Below, in pieces: positions 1-8,050 of a stretch of DNA of 64,000 bases. The stretch is from Methylomonas sp. Lineage in GTDB: Bacteria > Pseudomonadota > Gammaproteobacteria > Methylococcales > Methylomonadaceae. Both the position numbers and the translations under genes were made by a program. The stretch lies in assembly GCF_023228165.1 (NCBI RefSeq), contig NZ_JALOBS010000008.1:1-64000 (forward strand), written 5' to 3'. A model generated the notes under the pieces. It was given only the letters and a program-made list of their open reading frames with translations, was not told where the DNA came from and did no database searches. Within the stretch, counting starts at the first letter, position 1; each line of letters opens with the position of its first letter.

Positions 1-225
1 TGGCCAAAAGCCACGACAACTTCGTCACGGTGGAAGAAAACGTCATCGCCGGCGGGGCCGGCAGCGCCATCAACGAATTTCTGCAGGCGCGGCGCATTCT
101 GATGCCGGTACTGAATATCGGCCTGCCGGACCGCTTTATCGAACAGGGTAGCCGCGAGGAACTGCTGAGTTTGTGCGGACTGGATGCCAAGGGTATTTTG
201 ACTAAAATTGAAGCGTTTTGCGCTT
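1..225 (+). repeat. Direct repeat, left copy (dxs 3' end)
   Basis: Bases 1-225 match 13084-13308 in the same orientation with two substitutions: 128 (g against c) and 168 (a against c). Similarity stops inside the stop codon (TAG against TAA) and the flanks are unrelated. The repeat is cut by the window edge, so its true length is unknown. Confidence 0.95.
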
Positions 226-227
226 AG
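1..227 (+). CDS. dxs: 1-deoxy-D-xylulose-5-phosphate synthase, C-terminal end (partial, copy 1)
   Basis: Only the last 74 residues are inside the window; the reading frame is open from base 3 to a TAG stop at 225-227. They match residues 547-620 of the complete dxs at 11448-13310 except one Ser/Arg change (AGT at 168-170 against CGT). This is the C-terminal transketolase domain of the enzyme that joins pyruvate and glyceraldehyde 3-phosphate to give DXP, the first step of the MEP isoprenoid pathway. Whether the upstream body is intact cannot be seen here. It is followed by apt after 78 bases. The near identity to the second copy points to recent duplication or gene conversion. Confidence 0.9.
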   Translation, partial: AKSHDNFVTVEENVIAGGAGSAINEFLQARRILMPVLNIGLPDRFIEQGSREELLSLCGLDAKGILTKIEAFCA

Positions 228-305
228 GCGATTGAACGGAATACACGCCTGCTAGCCGGGTATGTTCTTCGCAGACCATCCGCCTTAATTAAAACCGGAG
301 CAATA

Positions 306-821
306 ATGGAACGATTAAAAAATAAAATCCGCGACATTCCCGACTTCCCAAAGCCAGGCATCGTTTTTAAAGACATTACCCCATTAGTCAAAGACCCTGC
401 CGCTTTACGACTGACTGTGCACCAATTGCTGCACCCCTTTCTGGGTCGCGACATTACCGCTGTTGCGGGCATGGAGGCCAGAGGATTTATTTTTGGTGCC
501 TTGGTGGCTTGGGAGCTGGGCGTCCCCTTTATACCGCTGCGAAAGCCCGGCAAATTACCTTACGACGTGCAAAGTGTCAGTTACGAATTAGAATATGGCT
601 CGGCGGAGCTGCAGGTGCATATCGATGCCGTCGATCGAAACGATAAAGTCCTATTGATCGACGATTTGCTAGCTACAGGCGGTACAGCCAAGGCCAGTTG
701 CGAGCTGATTGAAAAATTAGGCGCGAGCATAGTTGCATGCGCTTTTGTAGTTGAATTGGACTTTTTGGCCGGCAGAGAACTTTTAAAGGACTACCAAGTA
801 CACGCTTTAATCCATTACTAA
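306..821 (+). CDS. apt: Adenine phosphoribosyltransferase
   Basis: A 171-residue cytosolic purine-salvage enzyme that makes AMP and pyrophosphate from adenine and PRPP. The PRPP-binding loop is visible at residues 115-128 (VLLIDDLLATGGTA), and the N-terminal IPDFPKPGIVFKDITPL segment is typical of Apt. The length is normal. The ATG at 306 follows a GGAG ribosome site. Its neighbour HpnG is expected to release adenine from adenosylhopane, so adenine salvage next to hopanoid genes may be functionally sensible, though this is inference. A hairpin terminator follows at 871-901. Confidence 0.95.
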   Translation: MERLKNKIRDIPDFPKPGIVFKDITPLVKDPAALRLTVHQLLHPFLGRDITAVAGMEARGFIFGALVAWELGVPFIPLRKPGKLPYDVQSVSYELEYGSAELQVHIDAVDRNDKVLLIDDLLATGGTAKASCELIEKLGASIVACAFVVELDFLAGRELLKDYQVHALIHY

Positions 822-870
822 GCAGTGCTGAAAGGTTTTAAACTCTGCCCGAATTTCTGTTCATTACTCC

Positions 871-901
871 AAAAAAAAGACGCGAAATGCGCCTTTTTTT
901 T
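871..901. terminator. Bidirectional intrinsic terminator between apt and mlaA
   Basis: An A-tract followed by GACGC, loop gaaat, GCGCC and a T-tract forms a stem of about 12 pairs with one mismatch. It lies between the convergent genes apt (+) and mlaA (-) and has a T-run on either strand, so it can serve both. Confidence 0.8.
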
Positions 902-910
902 AAGCAAAAT

Positions 911-1912
911 TTAGCGCCGTCTATAGCGCCTTTTTTTGCTCATTCTGTCCATTTTTTCCGAAGCTTGTTCAAACTCCATTAAGGCATCATCGAACGACTT
1001 TGACATACTATCGAAGGCTTCGACGGTAGCATTTTCAGCGTTTAATGCTTCCGGATTTTCCAGGGTCAGTTTACCCTTGACCTCCAGGGAATCAGAGTCT
1101 GTTTTTACTTTTTTTTTTGATGCCCCGGCTACCTGCCCATCATTGTCCATTGCTTCATCGATATCCAGATCAAAACTATCGATATCGGTTTTACCGTCGT
1201 TAATCAGGTTATTGCGGTATTGCAAAAAGGATTCCCGGGTAAACACATAGGGATCCAAGGCGGCTTCATTAATAAAGTTCAGCGCCCCTTCCGCATTAGC
1301 CCGCTCGTTGATACCCTCAACAATGCCAGTACCAGGCACATAGGTGCCGGGGTTGGCTGCTTTATCAAAGATGATCCCGCCGCCGTCGCGCGCGGTAGTC
1401 GGACCTAAAACAGGCAGCACCAAATAAGGGCCTTGATCCACACCCCAAACCGCTAGCGTCTGACCAAAATCTTCCACGTTCTGCGACAGACCCAAAGGCG
1501 TTGCCACATCGAATAAACCCAGCAAACCGATGGTGGAGTTGGTGGTAAATCGACCTAAATCCGACGCACTCTGTTCGAACTTGCCCTGCAATAAGTCATT
1601 CAATACGACATTAATGCCTTTCAAGTTATTAAAGAAATTGGTTACGCCTGTTTGCATAAAGTCCGGGGTAATGAATTTATAGCTATCGGCAACCGGCTTT
1701 AACAAATACCTATCTAATCCCATGTTGAAGCCATACATGGAACGATTAAAACCTTCGTACGGATCGGTGGGCGAAACAATCGGAGCCGAAGCTTGCGAAT
1801 TGACTGCCGCGGACTCCGTACTGGCACACCCGGTTATCGAAAGCGCCCCCGAAAAGAACAGCGCCCAATAGAAAGATGCTTGGCTTTTAGCTTGATAACT
1901 AAGGGTATACAT
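911..1912 (-). CDS. mlaA: MlaA/VacJ family outer-membrane lipoprotein with C-terminal extension
   Basis: A 333-residue lipoprotein of the MlaA (VacJ) family, which removes mislocalised phospholipid from the outer leaflet of the outer membrane. The start is placed at the ATG at 1912, 22 bases after hpnM ends; it gives a signal peptide with lipobox LSITGC. The family core begins at DPYEGFNRSMYGFN. MlaA proteins are usually about 230-260 residues; this one carries roughly 90 extra acidic and helical residues ending in a basic tail, KKRRYRRR. A run of ten A bases (coding strand) lies just after the core, at the start of this tail. It is the last gene of the minus-strand unit hpnH-hpnM-mlaA, suggesting a job in hopanoid or phospholipid movement. 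Confidence 0.88.
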   Translation of the reverse strand: MYTLSYQAKSQASFYWALFFSGALSITGCASTESAAVNSQASAPIVSPTDPYEGFNRSMYGFNMGLDRYLLKPVADSYKFITPDFMQTGVTNFFNNLKGINVVLNDLLQGKFEQSASDLGRFTTNSTIGLLGLFDVATPLGLSQNVEDFGQTLAVWGVDQGPYLVLPVLGPTTARDGGGIIFDKAANPGTYVPGTGIVEGINERANAEGALNFINEAALDPYVFTRESFLQYRNNLINDGKTDIDSFDLDIDEAMDNDGQVAGASKKKVKTDSDSLEVKGKLTLENPEALNAENATVEAFDSMSKSFDDALMEFEQASEKMDRMSKKRRYRRR

Positions 1913-1934
1913 TAAATTAAAATTCCTGACAGAC

Positions 1935-2546
1935 TTATTGTTTAGCGTAACTTTCGATTTTTTCGTTAATTTTGGCAATCAGCTTATCAAAGCCTTCACG
2001 ATTTAAAACACTGGTGTAATCGGAACGCTTTAAGGCCAAATCGCTGACTCCATCCGCTATTATATTAATAATCTGCCAACTATCGTCTTTTTTCTTCATC
2101 ATGTAATCGAACCTGACGTCTTTTTCGCCCGGAATTTTCAGGTTGGTATGCACCACCACACCACCACGTCCGGTTTCTTCTTCCGAAACAAAGCTAAACG
2201 ATTCACCGGAAAACTCTTTGAAATTATGCGCGTAGGCTGAAACACTGAGTTCGCTGAACACCTCTTCCAGCTTGGCCTGCTGTTCGGGTGTCAATTCTTC
2301 CCATTGCTTTCCCACCACAATCCGGGCAATTTTAGGCAAATCATGGCTCTTTTTGACGGCGGCATCCAACTTGTCATAGCGGCCTTTGAATCCTAATTCC
2401 TTACCCTGCTTCATGACATCTATAAGCTGATCCTGGAACGATTCCACAACTTGACGTGCCGTCAATTCCTCCGCCATGGCCAGTGACGAAAGACAAAAAA
2501 CCATCAAAAAACCAAAGCTGAAATAAATTTTTCTTAACATAGTCAT
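1935..2546 (-). CDS. hpnM: MlaC/Ttg2D-family periplasmic lipid-binding protein (HpnM-like)
   Basis: A 203-residue secreted protein of the toluene-tolerance Ttg2/MlaC family. The signal peptide runs to about residue 25 (SSLAMA, then EE). The pattern LPKIARIVVGKQWEELTPEQ and the GEKDVRFDYMMKKK strand region are typical of MlaC, which ferries phospholipids across the periplasm. Hopanoid clusters often carry a member called HpnM, and its place between hpnH and mlaA supports that name. No MlaBDEF ABC transporter is nearby, so its inner-membrane partner is not defined here. ATG codons at 2546 and 2540 are both possible starts; neither has a strong ribosome site. Confidence 0.85.
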   Translation of the reverse strand: MTMLRKIYFSFGFLMVFCLSSLAMAEELTARQVVESFQDQLIDVMKQGKELGFKGRYDKLDAAVKKSHDLPKIARIVVGKQWEELTPEQQAKLEEVFSELSVSAYAHNFKEFSGESFSFVSEEETGRGGVVVHTNLKIPGEKDVRFDYMMKKKDDSWQIINIIADGVSDLALKRSDYTSVLNREGFDKLIAKINEKIESYAKQ

Positions 2547-2590
2547 TATCTATATCGCGTAAAGGAACAAAGGCTGCTCGGGATGAACAC

Positions 2591-3691
2591 TCAGGATTCT
2601 ATTTTTACTGGAATATCAGCAATAGTGGTCTTAATACCTTCTGAAAACTGAGGGACAGGCTCAACCACCATATCACCCGATGTTTTAGGCCCACGTATAC
2701 TAGCCCACAAAGCTTTCAAAGGATTGGCCAACGTATCTTCGACGGCAGTCGCTTCATAACCGCAATGCGCCATGCAATTAGCGCATTTAGGATTTTTCAC
2801 CGTGCCGTATTTGTCCCAAGGCGTGGTATCCAGCAATTCTTGGAAAGAATCGGCATTCCCTTCATCCGCCAACAAGTAGCAGGGCTTCTGCCAACCGAAC
2901 ACGTTGCGGGTGGGGTTACCCCAAGGAGTACAATTATAGTTTTGGTTTCCAGCCAGAAAATCCAGATATAGCGACGAATGATTTAATTTCCATTTGCGGT
3001 TTTTGCCAATTTTGAAAATACCGCGGAACAGATTTTTAACATCCGCACCTTTGATAAATACATCCTGCTTGGGCGCGCGCTCATAGCTAAAGCCAGGGGC
3101 AATGGTGACGCCTTCAACCCCTAACTCCATGGCATAATCCAGAAAATCCGCCACCTCATCAGGGGTTTCACCCTGAAATAGCGTGCAATTCACGGTTACT
3201 CTGAAGCCTTTACTTAAAGCCAGCTTGATGGCTTCGACGGCAATATCAAACACACCCTCTTGACATACAGACGCATCGTGACGGTCTTTCGAACCATCAA
3301 GATGTACCGAAAAAGTCAGATAAGGGGACGGCGTATAATCGTTGATGCGCTTCCGCAACAACAACGCATTGGTACAGAGATATACAAATTTTTTGCGAGC
3401 AACAATACCTTCGACTATCTGCGGCATTTCTTTATGAATCAGCGGCTCGCCACCAGGAATCGATACCATGGGCGCGCCGCATTCATCCACGGCGTCCAAG
3501 CATTCCTTCACAGACAAACGCTTATCGAGAATGTCATCGGGATAATCGATCTTGCCGCAACCCGCGCAAGCCAAATTACATCTGAATAACGGCTCAAGCA
3601 TCAAAACCAAAGGATACTTCTTCACACCTTTCAGTTTTTGCTTGATCAGATAACTACCTACGGCCAACTGCTGACGTAAAGGAACACTCAC
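2591..3691 (-). CDS. hpnH: Adenosyl-hopene transferase HpnH (radical SAM)
   Basis: A 366-residue radical SAM enzyme that attaches the 5'-deoxyadenosyl group of SAM to the hopene side chain, giving adenosylhopane, the first step to extended C35 hopanoids. The 4Fe-4S triad is C38-x3-C42-x2-C45 (CNLACAGC), followed by the SAM-binding GGEP at 80-83. A second Cys group (C303, C306, C310) lies near the C-terminus, as in the SPASM/Twitch-like tails of this family. The start is GTG at 3691 with GGAGAG upstream. It is the first gene of hpnH-hpnM-mlaA and is divergent from squalene synthase across a 454-base gap. Confidence 0.95.
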   Translation of the reverse strand: MSVPLRQQLAVGSYLIKQKLKGVKKYPLVLMLEPLFRCNLACAGCGKIDYPDDILDKRLSVKECLDAVDECGAPMVSIPGGEPLIHKEMPQIVEGIVARKKFVYLCTNALLLRKRINDYTPSPYLTFSVHLDGSKDRHDASVCQEGVFDIAVEAIKLALSKGFRVTVNCTLFQGETPDEVADFLDYAMELGVEGVTIAPGFSYERAPKQDVFIKGADVKNLFRGIFKIGKNRKWKLNHSSLYLDFLAGNQNYNCTPWGNPTRNVFGWQKPCYLLADEGNADSFQELLDTTPWDKYGTVKNPKCANCMAHCGYEATAVEDTLANPLKALWASIRGPKTSGDMVVEPVPQFSEGIKTTIADIPVKIES

Positions 3692-4145
3692 GACTTACTC
3701 TCCAAAACTCTAAATTACCCGACCAATACTATTGTTACAAAAAAACAACAACAGAAAAAGCCCCAAAATTCAAACACTTCAGCCCACAACGCCCCATACG
3801 GCAATCGAGACGCCACATGTTAATGAAGACCGAACTGTTGCTAGAATACTACTTTTTTAGAAACCACTCCAGTTTTAATAATAAAAAACAACAATTCCTT
3901 ATTTAGTACATCGGATACTGTGTGTCAAATACTACACCCAACCCTAGCCATTTCCCCACTCTTAATAACAGAAATATTCTTAATAAACAACAACAAGACC
4001 AGCACACCCAACTTAAATTGTCAGCAATAAAAACCGATAAGCGGCCGCCTGAAAAGTGATATTTGCAGTAAAACAACATCACTTTGCAAAACACCAACAA
4101 ACAGTCTATCATTCACTTAACTACTTAGTTGGCTATCAAAAGCAC
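3692..4145. other. Divergent intergenic region between hpnH and squalene synthase
   Basis: This is 454 bases of AT-rich DNA without a convincing gene. It must hold the promoters of both hopanoid arms. A sigma-70-like site for the plus strand is listed at 4084-4112; none was identified for hpnH. A 69-codon open frame on the minus strand (3903-4112) is low-complexity and has no ribosome site, so it is treated as chance. Confidence 0.6.
4084..4112 (+). promoter_or_regulatory. Candidate sigma-70 promoter for squalene synthase-shc
   Basis: TTGCAA (4084-4089), a 17-base spacer and TATCAT (4107-4112) precede the sqs start by about 33 bases. Each hexamer is close to consensus and the spacer is ideal. 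It is a pattern match only. Confidence 0.45.
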
Positions 4146-5237
4146 ATGAACGGACCTCAACCACTCACTGAAAACTTGCAAGCACTTGCAAAATTAGCCG
4201 ATGACGAACTGCAGGCTGTATTGCTTGAAGGCGTTTCACGCACTTTTGCGCTCACCATCCCGCAACTACCGGGAAAGCTGTACCCTGCCGTCGCTAACGC
4301 CTACCTGCTGTGCCGCATAGTCGACACCATTGAAGACGAAGTATCTTTGACAGCGGAACAGAAAAAACGTTTCTGTTCCGCATTCATTAAAATCGTTAAA
4401 ACCGGCCAGGAGACCGAGGTATTTGCTGCCGAGCTGGCTCCGTTGCTATCCGAGCAAACCATTCCGGCCGAACATTGCCTGATTCATTTAATTCCGCGCG
4501 TGATCGCCATTACCCACACCCTGGACTCCGCGCAAATAGAAGCATTGGCCGGTTGCGTTGAAACCATGGCAAACGGCATGCCGATTTATCAGGCCCTGGA
4601 CTTACACGCAGGACTGAAAACCATGAAAGACATGGATGACTACTGCTATTACGTTGCGGGTTGCGTGGGTGAAATGCTGGCTAAACTGTTTTGCCATTAT
4701 TCGCCACAAATTAACGCCCATCATGACGAGTTATTAAAGCTGTCCGTGTCCTTCGGACAAGGCCTGCAGATGACCAATATCCTGAAGGATATCTGGGATG
4801 ACGCCAAGCGGGGCGTGTGCTGGCTGCCGCAAGATATCTTTACAGAAACCGGCTTTAACCTGGCCGAGCTCACGCCGGCAACCGACGACGATCGCTTCCG
4901 CCAAGGCCTGGAGCACCTGATCGGCATTGCCCACAGCCACTTACAGAATGCATTGCGCTACACCCAACTTCTGCCTAGTCACGAAACAGGTATTCGTAAC
5001 TTCTGTTTATGGGCGCTAGGCATGGCGATTTTGACCTTGAAAAAAATCAAGCACAATTTGAGCTTCAATGAGTCCGACCAGGTCAAAATCAGCCGTAGCA
5101 ACGTCAAAACCACCATCGCTGTCTGCAAATTGACCGCGCGCAGCAATCAGTTATTGACGCTGATTTTCAATCTCACCAGCCGAGATTTAAAAACTCCGGG
5201 CTGGCAGTATTTACCCAAATCGCACACTGGACAATAA
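4146..5237 (+). CDS. sqs: Squalene synthase (farnesyl-diphosphate farnesyltransferase)
   Basis: A 363-residue enzyme that condenses two farnesyl diphosphates through presqualene diphosphate to squalene. The two aspartate-rich Mg-binding motifs are DTIEDE at 60-65 and DIWDD at 215-219, the latter inside NILKDIWDDAKRGVCWLP. Substrate-pocket segments such as SRTFALTIPQLP are present. This is the single-enzyme type; most hopanoid bacteria instead use HpnC, HpnD and HpnE, none of which is in the window. The start is taken at the ATG at 4146 because the sequence upstream is not family-like; its ribosome site is weak. Shc follows 9 bases downstream, so the two are surely cotranscribed. Confidence 0.9.
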   Translation: MNGPQPLTENLQALAKLADDELQAVLLEGVSRTFALTIPQLPGKLYPAVANAYLLCRIVDTIEDEVSLTAEQKKRFCSAFIKIVKTGQETEVFAAELAPLLSEQTIPAEHCLIHLIPRVIAITHTLDSAQIEALAGCVETMANGMPIYQALDLHAGLKTMKDMDDYCYYVAGCVGEMLAKLFCHYSPQINAHHDELLKLSVSFGQGLQMTNILKDIWDDAKRGVCWLPQDIFTETGFNLAELTPATDDDRFRQGLEHLIGIAHSHLQNALRYTQLLPSHETGIRNFCLWALGMAILTLKKIKHNLSFNESDQVKISRSNVKTTIAVCKLTARSNQLLTLIFNLTSRDLKTPGWQYLPKSHTGQ

Positions 5238-5246
5238 GGAATCACC

Positions 5247-7208
5247 ATGTTTACCGAATCCCCTATAGATACCAGCAGCCCTGACATGCAAAACAACAAT
5301 GCCACCTCAAACCGGCAATCCAACAGCGGCCTGAATTCGGCTATCGAGCGAGCGCAAAGCAAACTACTCAGCCTGCAAAATCCCGCCGGCTACTGGGTTT
5401 TTGAGCTTGAGGCCGACTGCACCATACCGTCCGAATACATCATGATGATGCACTACCTGGACGACATTGACGAAGCCCTGCAAAGCAAAATCGCGGTTTA
5501 TCTGCGGAGACGTCAATCCGAAGACGGCAGCTACCCCTTATATCCGGGCGGCCCAGGCGACATCAGTTGCAGCGTTAAGGTATATTATGCCTTAAAAATG
5601 GCGGGAGACGCCATACACGAGCCGCACATGAAACGCCTGCGCGAATGGATTCTGAGTCAAGGCGGCGCCGCGCGCGCCAATGTCTTCACCCGGATTTCCC
5701 TGGCCATTTTCGAACAATTACCTTGGCGTGGCGTTCCTTATATTCCGGTTGAAATCATGCTGCTGCCATCCTGGTTTCCATTTCACCTGAATAAAGTTTC
5801 ATACTGGTCGCGAACAACGATGGTGCCGCTGTTTATTATGTGCACCTTAAAAGCCAAAGCCAAAAATCCGCACAATGTCGGTATTCTGGAATTGTTTGTC
5901 GTACATCCGGACGAGGAGAGGCACTATTTCCCGGAACGGACTTTACTAAACAAAATATTTTTAGGTTTGGATATGCTGGGTCGAGTCACTCGCCCTTTGA
6001 TCCCGAAACGCATAACGAAAAGAGCGATTCAAAAAGCCGTAGACTGGTTCACCGAACGTCTCAATGGCGAAGACGGCTTGGGCGGTATTTTTCCATCCAT
6101 GGTCAATGCCTACGAATCCATGCTGTTACTCGGCTTTCCGAAAGACCACCCTAACGTTTTGATTGCCCGCCAGTCCGTCGACAAGTTATTGGTGATCAAA
6201 GACAACGAGGCTTATTGCCAACCTTGTTTATCGCCGGTTTGGGATACCGCATTGGCCAGCATGGCAATACTGGAAGCCGATAAACACGGCAATAGCGCCC
6301 ATCTGAGCAAAGCTTACGACTGGTTGAAAAGCGTACAATTATCGGACGAACCAGGTGATTGGCAAGTCAGACGTCCTAGCCTGGCTGGCGGCGGCTGGGC
6401 ATTTCAATTTGCTAACCCGCACTACCCCGACGTAGACGATACAGCAATTGTGGCGTTTTCGATGGCCGAATCCGGTTACGACGGTCTGGATGAATCCATC
6501 CACCGCGCAACCCGCTGGATTGTCGGCATGCAATCGAAAAACGGCGGCTATGGTGCATTCGATGTTGATAACACCTATTACTATCTCAACGAGATTCCGT
6601 TTGCCGACCATGGCGCTTTACTGGATCCGCCCACCGTGGATGTCAGCGCGCGTTGCGCCATGCTGATGGCCCGAGTATCAAAAGATCATCCCGAGTATCT
6701 GCCGACCCTGCAACGCACCATCGACTACATCCGCAACGACCAGGAAGCCGACGGTTCCTGGTTCGGTCGCTGGGGCACCAACTACATATACGGCACTTGG
6801 TCGACGCTGTTGGGTCTGGAACAAACCAGCCTGCCCAAAACGGATCCGATGTACACCAAGGCAGTTGCCTGGCTAAAAAGCGTGCAACGTGAAGATGGCG
6901 GTTGGGGCGAAGACAATTTCAGCTATCACGACGACAAAAAATTCCGCGGCCGTTACCACTATAGCACTGCGTTCCAAACCGCTTGGGCGATTTTGGGTCT
7001 GATTGCGGCGGGTGAAACCCGCAGCCCGGAAGTCAAGGCGGGCATCGACTTTCTACTGCGCACACAACAAGCCGATGGCGTCTGGAACGACCCTTGCTTT
7101 ACCGCACCGGGCTTTCCTCGGGTGTTTTATCTGAAATATCACGGCTACGATAAATTCTTCCCGCTGTGGGCCTTGGCCAGATATCGCAACGAATTGGCGA
7201 AATTGTGA
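5247..7208 (+). CDS. shc: Squalene-hopene cyclase
   Basis: A 653-residue monotopic membrane enzyme that cyclises squalene to hopene and hopanol. The catalytic acid motif is DVDDT at residues 395-399. Several QW repeats that brace the double alpha-barrel are visible, for example QREDGGWGED and QQADGVWND near the C-terminus and QEADGSWFGRWG. The length is normal for bacterial Shc. The ATG at 5247 follows AAGGA with good spacing. The stop overlaps the GTG start of hpnG by four bases, indicating translational coupling. Confidence 0.97.
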   Translation: MFTESPIDTSSPDMQNNNATSNRQSNSGLNSAIERAQSKLLSLQNPAGYWVFELEADCTIPSEYIMMMHYLDDIDEALQSKIAVYLRRRQSEDGSYPLYPGGPGDISCSVKVYYALKMAGDAIHEPHMKRLREWILSQGGAARANVFTRISLAIFEQLPWRGVPYIPVEIMLLPSWFPFHLNKVSYWSRTTMVPLFIMCTLKAKAKNPHNVGILELFVVHPDEERHYFPERTLLNKIFLGLDMLGRVTRPLIPKRITKRAIQKAVDWFTERLNGEDGLGGIFPSMVNAYESMLLLGFPKDHPNVLIARQSVDKLLVIKDNEAYCQPCLSPVWDTALASMAILEADKHGNSAHLSKAYDWLKSVQLSDEPGDWQVRRPSLAGGGWAFQFANPHYPDVDDTAIVAFSMAESGYDGLDESIHRATRWIVGMQSKNGGYGAFDVDNTYYYLNEIPFADHGALLDPPTVDVSARCAMLMARVSKDHPEYLPTLQRTIDYIRNDQEADGSWFGRWGTNYIYGTWSTLLGLEQTSLPKTDPMYTKAVAWLKSVQREDGGWGEDNFSYHDDKKFRGRYHYSTAFQTAWAILGLIAAGETRSPEVKAGIDFLLRTQQADGVWNDPCFTAPGFPRVFYLKYHGYDKFFPLWALARYRNELAKL

Positions 7209-7966
7209 GTCAAGCCTTAACTGCCTCATCAGCTGTTTGCAATGCCGGCGCCTGCGTCGGCATTGTCGTTGCATTGCCGGAAGAACTTGCCACCCTGTGC
7301 TCGATTAGGCTCAAGCAGGGTGATTATTGCCAGGTTGGCGTACACTGGGTAATTTATGCCGGCGCGGGTTTCCGAAACGCCGCCGCAGCCGCGCAATTAT
7401 TGGCGGACAAAGGCGTTCAGTCTCTAATTAGCTGGGGATGCGCGGCCGGTTTAGCTCCCGATATAAAGCCAGGCGACCTATTGCTGGCATCCAAAATTGA
7501 CAACGGGCAGCAACAATTCGACACGGACAACCAACTGTCGGCATCGCTTTATCAAACACTGCCAGACACAATCCGCGTCCATACCGGCAAGTTGTATAGC
7601 TGCGATCGATTGATCAGCTGCAGCCGGGAGAAACAACGTATCCATCAACAATACGACGCCATGGGTTTGGATATGGAAAGCGCCGCCATCGCGGACGTTG
7701 CCTTACGTGCAAATCTGCCTTTTATGGCCGTCCGCGGTATCGCGGACCCAGTTAGCCAAACCTTACCCAATGCCGTCATTCAGGCTTTAAATAATCAAGG
7801 CCGGGTTGAGTTGCCGAAGCTGCTGCGTTATCTGTTTTGGCATCCCTATGAACTGAAAGCATTAATGCAACTGGGCTGGCATTTTCATGCCGCCCAAAGA
7901 ACCTTAAAACTCGTCGCACGGGGACTAAACAGCCAAACACGCTTCCGCCCCGAACCGTCGAACTGA
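7205..7966 (+). CDS. hpnG: Hopanoid-associated phosphorylase HpnG
   Basis: A 253-residue member of the nucleoside phosphorylase superfamily. HpnG removes adenine from adenosylhopane to give phosphoribosyl/ribosylhopane. Family features are the GIVVALPEE start, GAGFRNAAAAAQLL and SWGCAAGL loops and the GLDMESAAIADVA segment that holds the ribose-binding Met-Glu. The start chosen is GTG at 7205, which overlaps the shc stop as GTGA; an upstream ATG at 7166 would overlap shc by 43 bases and add non-family residues. It acts between HpnH (other strand) and the side-chain genes such as hpnO. Confidence 0.9.
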   Translation: MSQALTASSAVCNAGACVGIVVALPEELATLCSIRLKQGDYCQVGVHWVIYAGAGFRNAAAAAQLLADKGVQSLISWGCAAGLAPDIKPGDLLLASKIDNGQQQFDTDNQLSASLYQTLPDTIRVHTGKLYSCDRLISCSREKQRIHQQYDAMGLDMESAAIADVALRANLPFMAVRGIADPVSQTLPNAVIQALNNQGRVELPKLLRYLFWHPYELKALMQLGWHFHAAQRTLKLVARGLNSQTRFRPEPSN

Positions 7967-8050
7967 GCCTGTATGCATAACTGCTCTTTTTTATACTTAT
8001 TTTCTGCCGCGCGCCCTTAACCGCGCCGGTCTACATTCACGAGGTATTAC

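Noticed and set aside
224..553. 109-codon minus-strand frame across the apt start
   Set aside because: It lies opposite apt, whose motifs are clear, and has no family features.
3903..4112. 69-codon minus-strand frame in the hopanoid divergent gap
   Set aside because: Low-complexity, Leu/Cys-rich, no ribosome site; it covers the probable sqs promoter.
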